A stretch of DNA of 64,000 nt, from assembly GCF_963378075.1 (NCBI RefSeq), contig NZ_OY726394.1, positions 4,092,001-4,156,000 on the forward strand, given 5' to 3'. This document shows positions 15,981 through 23,670 of this stretch, piece by piece (positions within the stretch are counted from its first letter, which is position 1; every line of letters starts with the position of its first letter). The stretch comes from Mycolicibacter sp. MU0083 (GTDB taxonomy: Bacteria > Actinomycetota > Actinomycetes > Mycobacteriales > Mycobacteriaceae). Below the pieces are notes generated by a model that was given only the letters and a program-made list of their open reading frames with translations, was not told the DNA's origin and made no database searches. The translations under genes and the position numbers were made by a program.

Positions 15981-16828
15981 GATGCCCCCGTTCCGGCCGG
16001 CCAGGAACCGAGATAGCGCACGTCGTCACAGCTGTGCCGCAACGCCTCCAGCGCCTGGCCGACGACACCGTCGTCGATGTGGCCCACGCAGTCCAGGAAG
16101 AACAGGTAGGTGCCCAGTCCGGTCCTGGTCGGCCGGGACTCGATGCGGGTGAGATCGATTCCGCGGCTGCCGAACTCGATCAGGGCCGCGGCCAGCGCCC
16201 CGGGCTTGTTCTTCAGCCGCAGCACCACCGAGGTGCGATCCGAGCCGGTGCGCGGCGGGGGCGGAGCGGGCGGGCCGACCAGGACGAAACGGGTCCGCGC
16301 ACTGTCCTCGTCGATGACGCCCTCGGCCAGCGCCGTCAGGCCGCGCTGCCGCGCGGCCAGCGCGGTGCTGACCCCGGCGTCCACTTCACCGTCGCAAACC
16401 TGCTGCGCGGCAGCGGCATTGGAGTTGGCCGGCAGTACCTGCGCGTGCGGTAGCCGCTCGGCCAGCCAGCGGCGCACCTGGGCGCCGGCCACCGGGTGAG
16501 CGGCGACGGTGCGGATGTCGGCGAGCGTGCGGCCCGGCAGCACCACCACCGAAAACGCGACGTCCAAGGCGGTTTCGGCGAATATCTGCAGCGGCGTCCC
16601 GATGGCGAGCCCGTCGAGGGTGGGCGTCACACCGCCTTCGATCGAGTTCTCGATCGGCACACATGCGTAGTCGACGGCACCGTCGCGCACCGCCGCGAGG
16701 GCGGCCGGCGTGCTGTCGACGGGAACCGGGCGGTGATCGTCGCCGGGGACCAATCCGGCACGCGTCAGTGCGAGCAGTGCCGCTTCGGTGAAGGTCCCCG
16801 CCGGGCCGAGATAGCTGATGCGGGTCAC
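15977..16828 (-). CDS. pheA: Prephenate dehydratase
   Basis: 283 residues. The catalytic domain begins ISYLGPAGTFTEAAL; CVPIENSIEGGV and SARTRFVLVG carry the conserved Thr-Arg-Phe active-site motif. The C-terminal ACT domain contains GALAAALIEFGSRGIDLTRIESRP, which binds phenylalanine for feedback inhibition. It converts prephenate to phenylpyruvate in Phe synthesis. No chorismate mutase domain is fused. Divergent from the DUF2470 gene. Confidence 0.95.
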   Translation of the reverse strand: MTRISYLGPAGTFTEAALLALTRAGLVPGDDHRPVPVDSTPAALAAVRDGAVDYACVPIENSIEGGVTPTLDGLAIGTPLQIFAETALDVAFSVVVLPGRTLADIRTVAAHPVAGAQVRRWLAERLPHAQVLPANSNAAAAQQVCDGEVDAGVSTALAARQRGLTALAEGVIDEDSARTRFVLVGPPAPPPPRTGSDRTSVVLRLKNKPGALAAALIEFGSRGIDLTRIESRPTRTGLGTYLFFLDCVGHIDDGVVGQALEALRHSCDDVRYLGSWPAGTGAS

Positions 16829-16928
16829 CGCTCAACCCTATCGGCCGCGGCCCGCCGGCGCGGCCGTCGGCGACACCGGGGGACGAATCGAATCCGGATT
16901 CCGCTGTTGCGCTCCCCCCGGTCTTTAA

Positions 16929-16947
16929 TTAAGTTAGGCTTACCTCA
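16929..16947. promoter_or_regulatory. IdeR-type iron box
   Basis: TTAAGTTAGGCTTACCTCA matches the 19-bp IdeR consensus TTAGGTTAGGCTAACCTAA at 16 positions. It ends 17 bp before the ATG of the DUF2470 gene, an ideal place for iron-dependent repression. The M. tuberculosis counterpart Rv3839 is, as I recall, an IdeR target. Confidence 0.8.
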
Positions 16948-16964
16948 CTTCGAAAGGGTGATAG

Positions 16965-17795
16965 ATGGCCACCACGACAGCAGTCACCGTCCCGACCTCC
17001 GCCGAGCGGATTCGCAGCGCCTGCATCCGCGGCCAGGCACTCCTGGCGATCGCCGACTCGGCCGATGCCGCACCGGTCGACGCGCCGGTCTGCCACCTGC
17101 TGGCCGACGGATCGCTGGTGGTCGCCGTTCCCGCCGGCGACCCGGTCACCGTGGCCGCCGCCGAATCCGGCGTGCAGGCGATGCTGGAGTTGACCGACCA
17201 CGCCCCGCTACGGCTACGCGAGCGGGTCCGCGCACTGGTATGGATCCGCGGCCTGCTGCACCCGGTGCCCGCCGCCGACATCCCCGTCCTGCTCGACCAG
17301 ATCGCCGCGGTGGACCCCAATCCGGCTCTGCTGCAGGTCCTCTCACCGCGGTCGGCGAGCCATTCGCGGAGTGTCGGGCCGACACCGGATGACGGTGGTG
17401 ACGGCTACGCGCTGCTGCGACTCACCCCGGACTCGGCCGTGCTGGCCGACACCACCGGGGCCGAGGCGGTCGAGGTGACCGACCTGCTGGCGGCGCGCCC
17501 CGACCCGTTCTGCGCGATCGAGGCGCACTGGCTGCAGCACCTGGATTCGGCCCACCCGGAGATGGTGGCCCGGCTGGCCGCGGTCACCCTGCCGCCGCGG
17601 CTGCGGCGGGGCCGCCCCCGCCCGCTCGCGGTGGACCGCTACGGCATGTGGCTGCGGGTGGAGGCCGCCGACGGTGATCACGATGTCCGGCTGAGCTTCC
17701 CGCGCCCGGTCACCGACGTGCAGGGTTTGAACCGGGCGGTGCGCGCCCTGCTGGGCTGCCCGTTCCGCAACGGGCTGCCGGCCCGCCGTCTCTAG
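16965..17795 (+). CDS. DUF2470 domain protein (Rv3839-like), iron-regulated
   Basis: 276 residues from ATG 16965 with AAAGGGTG upstream. The sequence has an N-terminal region with CHLLADGSLVVAVPAGDP like pyridoxamine-oxidase-fold haem-utilisation proteins, and a C-terminal DUF2470 segment around AIEAHWLQHLDSAHPEMVARLA, then DRYGMWLRVE. In other bacteria DUF2470 occurs in haem-binding or haem-degrading proteins. With the IdeR box immediately upstream, a role in haem or iron acquisition is plausible but unproven. Confidence 0.8.
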   Translation: MATTTAVTVPTSAERIRSACIRGQALLAIADSADAAPVDAPVCHLLADGSLVVAVPAGDPVTVAAAESGVQAMLELTDHAPLRLRERVRALVWIRGLLHPVPAADIPVLLDQIAAVDPNPALLQVLSPRSASHSRSVGPTPDDGGDGYALLRLTPDSAVLADTTGAEAVEVTDLLAARPDPFCAIEAHWLQHLDSAHPEMVARLAAVTLPPRLRRGRPRPLAVDRYGMWLRVEAADGDHDVRLSFPRPVTDVQGLNRAVRALLGCPFRNGLPARRL

Positions 17796-17826
17796 CGGCC
17801 GCCGGCCCAGCCGCTACCGTGACGAG

Positions 17827-18579
17827 GTGACCGAGCCGCCGGTTGAGCGACGCGCACTGCGCCTGGAGATCGTGCTGGTGCTCGCGGTCACCTACGGCCT
17901 GAGCGCCGTCACCGCGATCCTGCAGCTGGCCGACTCGGTGCTGCGCGATCTGAGCGCCCAGAAGATCGCGCTGAACCCCCGCCGGTCCTACTTCGACGTC
18001 ATCGACTTCGGTCTCAACGCCGCCTGGGCGGTCCAGCTGATCGCGTGGGGCGCGCTGGCGGTCTATCTGTTGCAGCGCAGCGGATACGGGCCGGCCCGCA
18101 TCGGGCTGGACCGGCGACCGCGGGGCACCGACGTCGCCGGCGGCCTCGGGCTGGCCGCCCTGATCGGACTGCCCGGGCTGGGTCTGTATCTACTGGCCCG
18201 CACGCTGGGACTCAACGCCGACGTGGTGCCCGCGGCCGCCGACGGCAGCTGGTGGCGGGCGCCGATGCTGATCGTGATCGCGTTCGCCAACGGGTGGGCC
18301 GAAGAGGTGATCGTCGTCGGCTACCTGCTGACCCGGCTGCGGCAACTGCGGGTCTCGGCCCCGGTGGCGCTGGTGTGCTCGGCACTGCTGCGCGGGGCGT
18401 ATCACCTCTACCAGGGTTTCGGCGCCGGACTGGGCAACGTCGCGATGGGCCTGGTGTTCGGCTACGCCTGGCAGCGCACCGGGCGGCTGTGGCCGCTGAT
18501 CCTGGCCCACGGATTGATCGACACCGTGGCGTTCGTCGGCTACACGCTCTTCGCCGACCAGCTGGGCTGGCTGCGCTAA
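17827..18579 (+). CDS. CPBP-family intramembrane metalloprotease
   Basis: 250 residues from GTG 17827. Several membrane segments are visible (residues ~13-35, 65-85, 98-118, 150-170, 180-235). The CPBP motifs are AEEVIVVGYLL (paired Glu), HLYQGFGAGLGN and LAHGLIDT. The usual EExxxR reads EEVIVV, so the Arg is replaced; activity may be altered. It is inserted between the Rv3839-like and Rv3840-like genes and is convergent with the PGRS hydrolase (4 bp overlap). Possible bacteriocin-resistance or prenyl-protease-type role; not determinable. Confidence 0.8.
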   Translation: MTEPPVERRALRLEIVLVLAVTYGLSAVTAILQLADSVLRDLSAQKIALNPRRSYFDVIDFGLNAAWAVQLIAWGALAVYLLQRSGYGPARIGLDRRPRGTDVAGGLGLAALIGLPGLGLYLLARTLGLNADVVPAAADGSWWRAPMLIVIAFANGWAEEVIVVGYLLTRLRQLRVSAPVALVCSALLRGAYHLYQGFGAGLGNVAMGLVFGYAWQRTGRLWPLILAHGLIDTVAFVGYTLFADQLGWLR

Positions 18580-20834
18580 CGGGTCACGGTCACCGTGACG
18601 GTGCCGGCTCCGGCACCGGATTCGATGACCAGCACCGCGGCGTTGGGGCCCGAGACGACCTCGCCGCCGCTCACGCTGACCTGATACCCGTCGGGGAATT
18701 GGACGGCGGGGATCGAGATCTGGGTCTGCGACCCGGCCGCGAAGCTGCCCGAACCGTCGGCCATCGCGGTGGAGTAGCTGAACGAGAACACGCCGTCGGA
18801 GAACGACCAGGCGTTCGGCACGCCGGCGATCACCTGCGGGTAGGGCTGGGCCAGTGTCGCCACGATGGACTCGCTGACGTTGTCCCCGGTCGGCGCCGCG
18901 TTGGTGTCGTGCACCAGCGACCCCGCCTCGTTGGTGTAGCCCCAGTACAGCCAGCCGAACCGGTGCGGGTCGATGGAGTCCAGCTGGCTGGCGATGGTGT
19001 CGGTGTTGGAGGTGGCGCCGAACTCGGTGACCACCGCCGGGATGCCGTGGGCGCCGGCGAACGCGTCGGCCGCGCTCATCATCAGCCCGTCCCAGAGCGA
19101 GCAGCCCGCGGCACTGCCGGTGCCCAGGGCGTCGAAGATGCAGTAGTCGTGGAACGCGAACACCGTGTTGTCGTCGTCGACCATGTTCAGGTGGGTGACC
19201 GGGGCGACGTTGCCCAACAACACGTTCGGCTCGAAGTACACCGTGGTGTCGGTGTCGACCGACCGGATCGCCGCGATCACCTGGTCGTAGAACGGCGTCA
19301 GGGTCTGGGCGTCGAAGTGCGGGCCGAACAGGCTGCCCAGCCACGGCGAACCGGGCCACGGCTCGTTCATGATCTCGTAGCCGGCCACCCCGGGGGTCCC
19401 GCCCAGGTGGTCGGCGACGGTCTGCCACATCCGCGCGTAGGAGTTCTGCAGCCCGACGCCGTCGACCTTCGTGTTGGACCAGAACGCATCCCAGGCCTGG
19501 TTCTGCGCCGGGTTGAGCGCGTAGGCGAACGGGAACGCCTGGCTGGTGTCGTTGTCGTCGGGGTTGAACAGGGTCGCCCAGTCCGGGGCGCCGTGCCCGC
19601 CGATCGCGGCACTGTAGAGGTCCTGGTGCATGTCGATGACGCTGACGATGCCGTGCGCCTTCAGCGTCTCGATGGTCTCCTTGACCGAGTCCAGGTATTC
19701 CAGGTTGTAGGTACCGGGCTGCGGTTCGATCTCCGACCAGTACACGCCCAGCCGCACCGCGTTGAAACCGTTGGCGGCCAGGAACGCCGCGTCGTCGGCG
19801 TCGAATCCGTTGCCGCCCGGGGAGAACGGCGCGGACTTGTACACCTGGTTGACGCCCTGCAGGATGACCACCCGGCCGTCGTGATCGACGATCCAGCCGC
19901 CGGCGGTGGCCAGTTCGGCCGGGCCCCTATCCGGGGCCCCGTCCAGCAGACCGGCGTGACCGACCGCGCCGTGGGTGCCCAGCAGGCCACCGGTGCCGCC
20001 GGCCCCACCCAGCGCCGGCAGATCTCCGCTGCCGAGGTAGACGCCGTCACCGGCGGCCCCGCCGTCGCCGCCGCTGCCCAACCAGGCCGAGCCGACCCCG
20101 CCGTCGCCGCCGTTTCCACCGAGATGGCTACCGTCGCCACCGACGCCGCCGGTCCCGCCGACACCCAGCAGCCAGCCGATCCCGGCGCCTCCGCCGCCAC
20201 CGATCCCGCCGGTGATCCCGTCGCCGCCAAAACCTCCGGTGCCCCCGACTCCCATCAGCCAGCCGCCGGCACCGCCGACCCCGCCGGCGCCGCCCTCGCC
20301 ACCGGCGCCGCCGCTCCCGCCGTTGCCGAACATGCCGGCCGCACCACCGGCGCCGCCGACACCGCCGGCCGCGGTGTTGTCCCAGCCGGCCCCGCCGTCA
20401 CCGAACAGCCAGCCGCCCGCCCCGCCGGCGGCCTGCTCGGCGGTGCCCGCCGCGCCGTCACCGATCATCAGCCCCAGCCCCAGTGTCTGGCTGAGCTGGT
20501 TCAGCCCGTCGACGAGCGGGGCCACGCCGGCACTGTCGAGCAACTCCTCCAGACCGGTGTGCAGCGGGGTGTAGACGAAGTCCAGCAACCACGCGGTGGG
20601 GTCGGAGAAGTCCAGGATCGATGCGTCGGCGGCACCGGCCGGCAGCCCGGCCCAGTCCGGCCCGTCGAAGGCGGTGGCCACGAACGGCTCCGGCTCGAAA
20701 ACGTCGCCGAAGATCTCGGCGGACGCCGGCGCGGCCGCGACCAGCGGGGTCACTCCGAGGGCCAAGAAGGCCCCCACGGCCGTTCCCAGCCCGACGACCC
20801 GACGTTTCCGCTCGGTGCGACTCTGACTCGCCAT
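18576..20834 (-). CDS. Secreted PGRS-linker glycoside hydrolase family 5 (endoglycoceramidase-like)
   Basis: 752 residues. Residues 1-39 are a Sec signal peptide (basic start, hydrophobic core, PASA cleavage). Residues ~40-125 form a non-repetitive domain. Residues ~126-300 are Gly/Ala-rich PGRS repeats that open with the typical GDGAAG...GGAGGWLFGDGG. Residues ~312-640 are a GH5 catalytic domain: LQGVNQVYKSAP, RLGVYWSEIEPQPGTYN, DMHQDLYS, acid/base Glu491 in EIMNEPWPGS and nucleophile Glu604 in VVTEFG. The last ~110 residues match the beta-sandwich of endoglycoceramidases (PYPQVIAG...IPAVQFPDGYQVSVSGG). No PE domain is present. Predicted to cleave a glycosphingolipid-like bond outside the cell. 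A Shine-Dalgarno-like GAGG precedes ATG 20834. Confidence 0.88.
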   Translation of the reverse strand: MASQSRTERKRRVVGLGTAVGAFLALGVTPLVAAAPASAEIFGDVFEPEPFVATAFDGPDWAGLPAGAADASILDFSDPTAWLLDFVYTPLHTGLEELLDSAGVAPLVDGLNQLSQTLGLGLMIGDGAAGTAEQAAGGAGGWLFGDGGAGWDNTAAGGVGGAGGAAGMFGNGGSGGAGGEGGAGGVGGAGGWLMGVGGTGGFGGDGITGGIGGGGGAGIGWLLGVGGTGGVGGDGSHLGGNGGDGGVGSAWLGSGGDGGAAGDGVYLGSGDLPALGGAGGTGGLLGTHGAVGHAGLLDGAPDRGPAELATAGGWIVDHDGRVVILQGVNQVYKSAPFSPGGNGFDADDAAFLAANGFNAVRLGVYWSEIEPQPGTYNLEYLDSVKETIETLKAHGIVSVIDMHQDLYSAAIGGHGAPDWATLFNPDDNDTSQAFPFAYALNPAQNQAWDAFWSNTKVDGVGLQNSYARMWQTVADHLGGTPGVAGYEIMNEPWPGSPWLGSLFGPHFDAQTLTPFYDQVIAAIRSVDTDTTVYFEPNVLLGNVAPVTHLNMVDDDNTVFAFHDYCIFDALGTGSAAGCSLWDGLMMSAADAFAGAHGIPAVVTEFGATSNTDTIASQLDSIDPHRFGWLYWGYTNEAGSLVHDTNAAPTGDNVSESIVATLAQPYPQVIAGVPNAWSFSDGVFSFSYSTAMADGSGSFAAGSQTQISIPAVQFPDGYQVSVSGGEVVSGPNAAVLVIESGAGAGTVTVTVTR

Positions 20835-20980
20835 CTGCGCCTCGACCTCTCTCCGCGGCCGTGACTACGACCGGCCGGGTCAAAGTAACAATTTGTTGGG
20901 AGTATCGCTAATAAAAGCTGAGAGGCCCGGCCGGTTGCGCGACCACCGCTGGACGCGTATCCGGCACGTAGATTGAGCAG

Positions 20981-22255
20981 GTGAACGGCGATCACCGGCC
21001 GGGCCGGCCCCGGCATACACCGCGACCCGCGCGCCGTGAACCGCCGCCGGTGCTCTACCGCGACCCGCACGGGCGGCCGCCGGCCGCGCCGGGCCGGCCG
21101 GTCCCGCCACCCGCTGCACCCGGCAACCGGCGGCCGCCGCCGCGCCCGGTCCCCCAGGCCCCGCCGCGCCCGCTCGTCGCCCCCGCGCCCCGGCCACCGG
21201 TATCCCGTCGGCGGCGACGACGCTCCTGGCCCCGCCGGCTGGCCGTGTCCGCCCTGCTGGTGGTGCTGATCGGTGCCGCGGGCGCGGCGGGGGTCGCGGT
21301 ATGGCTCGACGGCGCGCTGCGTCGCACCGTGGCGTTCGCCGATTACCCCGACCGCCCGACGGCAGGACGCGGGACCACCTGGTTGCTGGTCGGCTCGGAC
21401 AGTCGCGCCGATCTCACCCCGGCCGAACAGCAGGACCTGAGCACCGGCGGGAACCTCGGCGACGGGCGCACCGACACCCTGCTGCTGGTCCACCTGCCGG
21501 CGCCGGGTTCGGGCGTTGCGCCGACGGTGGTGTCGTTGCCGCGGGACTCCTATGTCGCCATCCCCGGTCACGGCGACGACAAGATCAACGCCGCGTTCAC
21601 CCTCGGCGGCGCTGCGCTGCTGACCCGAACCGTGGAGCAGGCCACCGGGGTGCGGCTGGACCATTACCTCGAGATCGGGTTCGCCGGGTTCGCCGGCCTG
21701 GTCGACGCGCTCGGCGGTGTCACGCTCTGCCCGGACGAGCCGATCGCGGATCCCCTGGCCGGGCTCGATCTGCCGGCCGGCTGCCGGCAGATGTCCGGCG
21801 CGGCGGCGCTGGGCTACGTGCGCAGTCGCGCCACCCCGCGCGCCGACCTGGATCGGATGGAGCACCAACGGCTGTTCCTGGCCGCCCTGCTGAGCCGGCT
21901 GACCGATCCGGCGGTCTGGCTCAATCCGGTGCGCTGGTACACGGTGCCGCGCGCGACCGCGGACGCGGTGACGGTGGATGCCGACACCGGCGTGCTGGAC
22001 CTGGCGGCCCTGGGCTGGGCGGTGCGGGGTGAGACGACGTCGCTGACCGTGCCGATCGGCGAGTTCGTCTACACCGACTCCGGCGACGCGGTGGTGTGGG
22101 ACCACACCAGCGCGGCCCGGCTATTCGACGCATTACGCCGGGATTCCGCCCCCCCCTATCAGATAGGGTTAATTAAGCCAAACCTCAATTCGGATCGTCG
22201 AATCGCCATTTCGAAGCGTACCCTATCTTTACTTAGGCAACGCTGGCCTGAGTAA
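20981..22255 (+). CDS. LytR-CpsA-Psr (LCP) family cell-wall glycopolymer ligase
   Basis: 424 residues from GTG 20981. A Pro/Arg-rich cytoplasmic N-terminus (1-75) precedes one transmembrane helix (~82-108, AVSALLVVLIGAAGAAGVAV). The LCP domain follows with LLVGSDSRADL, GDGRTDTLLLVHLP, SLPRDSYVAIPGHGDDKINAAF and the R-x-R-ADLDRM(E)HQR phosphate-binding region. Such enzymes attach arabinogalactan to peptidoglycan. It corresponds to Rv3840, which is much shorter in M. tuberculosis. The 3' end runs through both IdeR-like boxes of bfrB; the last ~35 residues (after SAPPYQIG) look unlike LCP sequence and may be read-through of regulatory DNA. Confidence 0.88.
   Translation: MNGDHRPGRPRHTPRPARREPPPVLYRDPHGRPPAAPGRPVPPPAAPGNRRPPPRPVPQAPPRPLVAPAPRPPVSRRRRRRSWPRRLAVSALLVVLIGAAGAAGVAVWLDGALRRTVAFADYPDRPTAGRGTTWLLVGSDSRADLTPAEQQDLSTGGNLGDGRTDTLLLVHLPAPGSGVAPTVVSLPRDSYVAIPGHGDDKINAAFTLGGAALLTRTVEQATGVRLDHYLEIGFAGFAGLVDALGGVTLCPDEPIADPLAGLDLPAGCRQMSGAAALGYVRSRATPRADLDRMEHQRLFLAALLSRLTDPAVWLNPVRWYTVPRATADAVTVDADTGVLDLAALGWAVRGETTSLTVPIGEFVYTDSGDAVVWDHTSAARLFDALRRDSAPPYQIGLIKPNLNSDRRIAISKRTLSLLRQRWPE
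22169..22187. promoter_or_regulatory. IdeR-like box, distal, upstream of bfrB
   Basis: TTAATTAAGCCAAACCTCA matches the IdeR consensus at 13 of 19 positions. It lies within the end of the LCP gene. A perfect palindrome, CCCTATCAGATAGGG (22154-22168), abuts its left edge. In M. tuberculosis bfrB is activated by IdeR from tandem upstream boxes; the arrangement here is the same. Confidence 0.5.
22233..22251. promoter_or_regulatory. IdeR-like box, proximal, upstream of bfrB
   Basis: TTAGGCAACGCTGGCCTGA matches the IdeR consensus at 13 of 19 positions and is the core of a wider dyad TTACTTAGGC/GCCTGAGTAA. It lies 64 bp downstream of the distal box and ~50 bp before the bfrB start. Confidence 0.5.
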
Positions 22256-22304
22256 GCCTCGCCTTGGATGCGCACCCATGCTGACCAGCGGTAGCATGGC
22301 GAAC

Positions 22305-22844
22305 ATGATCGACACCGACAACCACACGACTAAATTCCATGCGCTGCTCCAGGAGCAGATCTATCACGAATTCACCGCGGCGCAGCAATATGTGGCGGTA
22401 GCGGTTTATTTCGACGGCGGGGATTATCCGCAATTGGCGAAATTCTTTTACGCGCAGGCCGTCGAGGAACGTAACCACGCGATGATGCTGGTGCAGTACC
22501 TGCTCGACCGCGACATCGAGGTGGAGATCCCCGGCGTGGACGCGGTCCGCAACCGGTTCGACGCGCCGCGGGACGCGCTGGCACTGATGCTTCAGCAGGA
22601 GCGCACCGTCACCGAGCAGATCACCCGGCTGGCCGGCGTCGCCCGGGACGAGAACGACCACCTCGGCGAACAGTTCATGCAGTGGTTCCTGCGCGAGCAG
22701 GTCGAAGAGGTGGCCACCATGACCCGGCTGCTGCGGGTCGCCGACCGGGCCGCGGGCAACATGTTCGAACTGGAGACCTTCATCGCACGCGAGATCGGCA
22801 CCGTGACCCCGGAGGCCGGCGCGCCACGTATCGCCGGCGGGTAG
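22305..22844 (+). CDS. bfrB: Ferritin BfrB
   Basis: 179 residues from ATG 22305, chosen so the N-terminal spacing to TKFHALLQEQ matches M. tuberculosis BfrB; ATG 22296 is an alternative. Ferroxidase residues are visible: Glu in LLQEQIYHEFTAAQQY, ExxH in AVEERNHAMM, Glu in LMLQQERTVTEQI and QFMQWFLREQVEE. It is a non-haem ferritin that stores iron as a 24-mer in the cytoplasm. IdeR-like boxes upstream predict activation when iron is plentiful. Confidence 0.95.
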   Translation: MIDTDNHTTKFHALLQEQIYHEFTAAQQYVAVAVYFDGGDYPQLAKFFYAQAVEERNHAMMLVQYLLDRDIEVEIPGVDAVRNRFDAPRDALALMLQQERTVTEQITRLAGVARDENDHLGEQFMQWFLREQVEEVATMTRLLRVADRAAGNMFELETFIAREIGTVTPEAGAPRIAGG

Positions 22845-22865
22845 ACCCCGCCCCGCACCCGCCGA

Positions 22866-22905
22866 TCAGCCCGCCCGCAACCGCGCCTTGGTTCGGGCGG
22901 GCTGA
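22866..22905. terminator. 12-bp inverted repeat at convergent bfrB/glpQ1 ends
   Basis: TCAGCCCGCCCG (22866-22877) and CGGGCGGGCTGA (22894-22905) pair perfectly around a 16-nt loop. The left arm includes the glpQ1 stop codon. No T-run follows, so it is a GC-rich hairpin that could terminate either convergent transcript. Confidence 0.4.
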
Positions 22906-23666
22906 TTCGTCGCCACCCATGCCACGCCGACGTCCCGGCAGAAGTCGACGTCCTCGGCCCGGTCGACGGTCCAGCAGTACAGCGCCCGGCCCCGGGCCGC
23001 CGCCTGGTCCACCAGATCCGGATGTTCCCGCAGGGTCTCGATGGACGGGCCGATCGCGGTGGCGCCGACCGTCGTCGCCGTGCCGCCGGTCAGGTAACGC
23101 GCGCCCTCGCCGAGCAACACCGTGGGCAACAGCGGCGCGGCCCGGCGGACCCGCCATACCGCCGCCGCCGAGAACGACATGACCACCGCCCGCGACCGGG
23201 AGGCCGATGCCGGCGCCGCGAGCCCGTACCGGTCCAGCAGGCTGAGCACCTCGCGCTCGACCATCGAGCCGTAGCGGACCGGGTGCTTGGTCTCGATGAA
23301 GATCTTCACCGGCCGGTGCCAGTCCAGGACGAACGAGACCAGCGCGTCGAGCGTGAGCAGGCCGGTGTCGCCGACGCCGTCCCACCGGGAACCGGTGTGC
23401 CGCGCGCCGTAGTCGAAGCGCTGCAACTGCGCCAGCGTCATCTCGCTCACCACGCCGACCCCGTCGGAGGTCCGGTCCACCCGCCGGTCGTGCACACAGA
23501 CCAGATGTCCGTCGCTGGTCAGTCGCACGTCGCACTCGACGCCGTCGGCGCCCTCGGCCAGCGCCAGGTCGTAGGCGGCCAGGGTGTGCTCCGGGCGGTC
23601 GACCGACGCCCCCCGATGCGCGACCACGAACGGGTGCTCCGCGACGAGATCGCCGGCCGGTGTCAT
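22866..23666 (-). CDS. glpQ1: Glycerophosphodiester phosphodiesterase
   Basis: 266 residues. The catalytic GDPD core is VAHRGASVDRPEHTLAAYDLA with catalytic His, then GADGVECDVRLTSDGHLVCVHD with the Glu-x-Asp metal ligands and second His. It lacks a signal peptide, so cytoplasmic; it releases glycerol-3-phosphate from deacylated phospholipids. Corresponds to Rv3842c. Only 4 bp separate it from the upstream DUF4328 gene, so they are one transcription unit. Confidence 0.95.
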   Translation of the reverse strand: MTPAGDLVAEHPFVVAHRGASVDRPEHTLAAYDLALAEGADGVECDVRLTSDGHLVCVHDRRVDRTSDGVGVVSEMTLAQLQRFDYGARHTGSRWDGVGDTGLLTLDALVSFVLDWHRPVKIFIETKHPVRYGSMVEREVLSLLDRYGLAAPASASRSRAVVMSFSAAAVWRVRRAAPLLPTVLLGEGARYLTGGTATTVGATAIGPSIETLREHPDLVDQAAARGRALYCWTVDRAEDVDFCRDVGVAWVATNQPARTKARLRAG

Positions 23667-23670
23667 GCCG

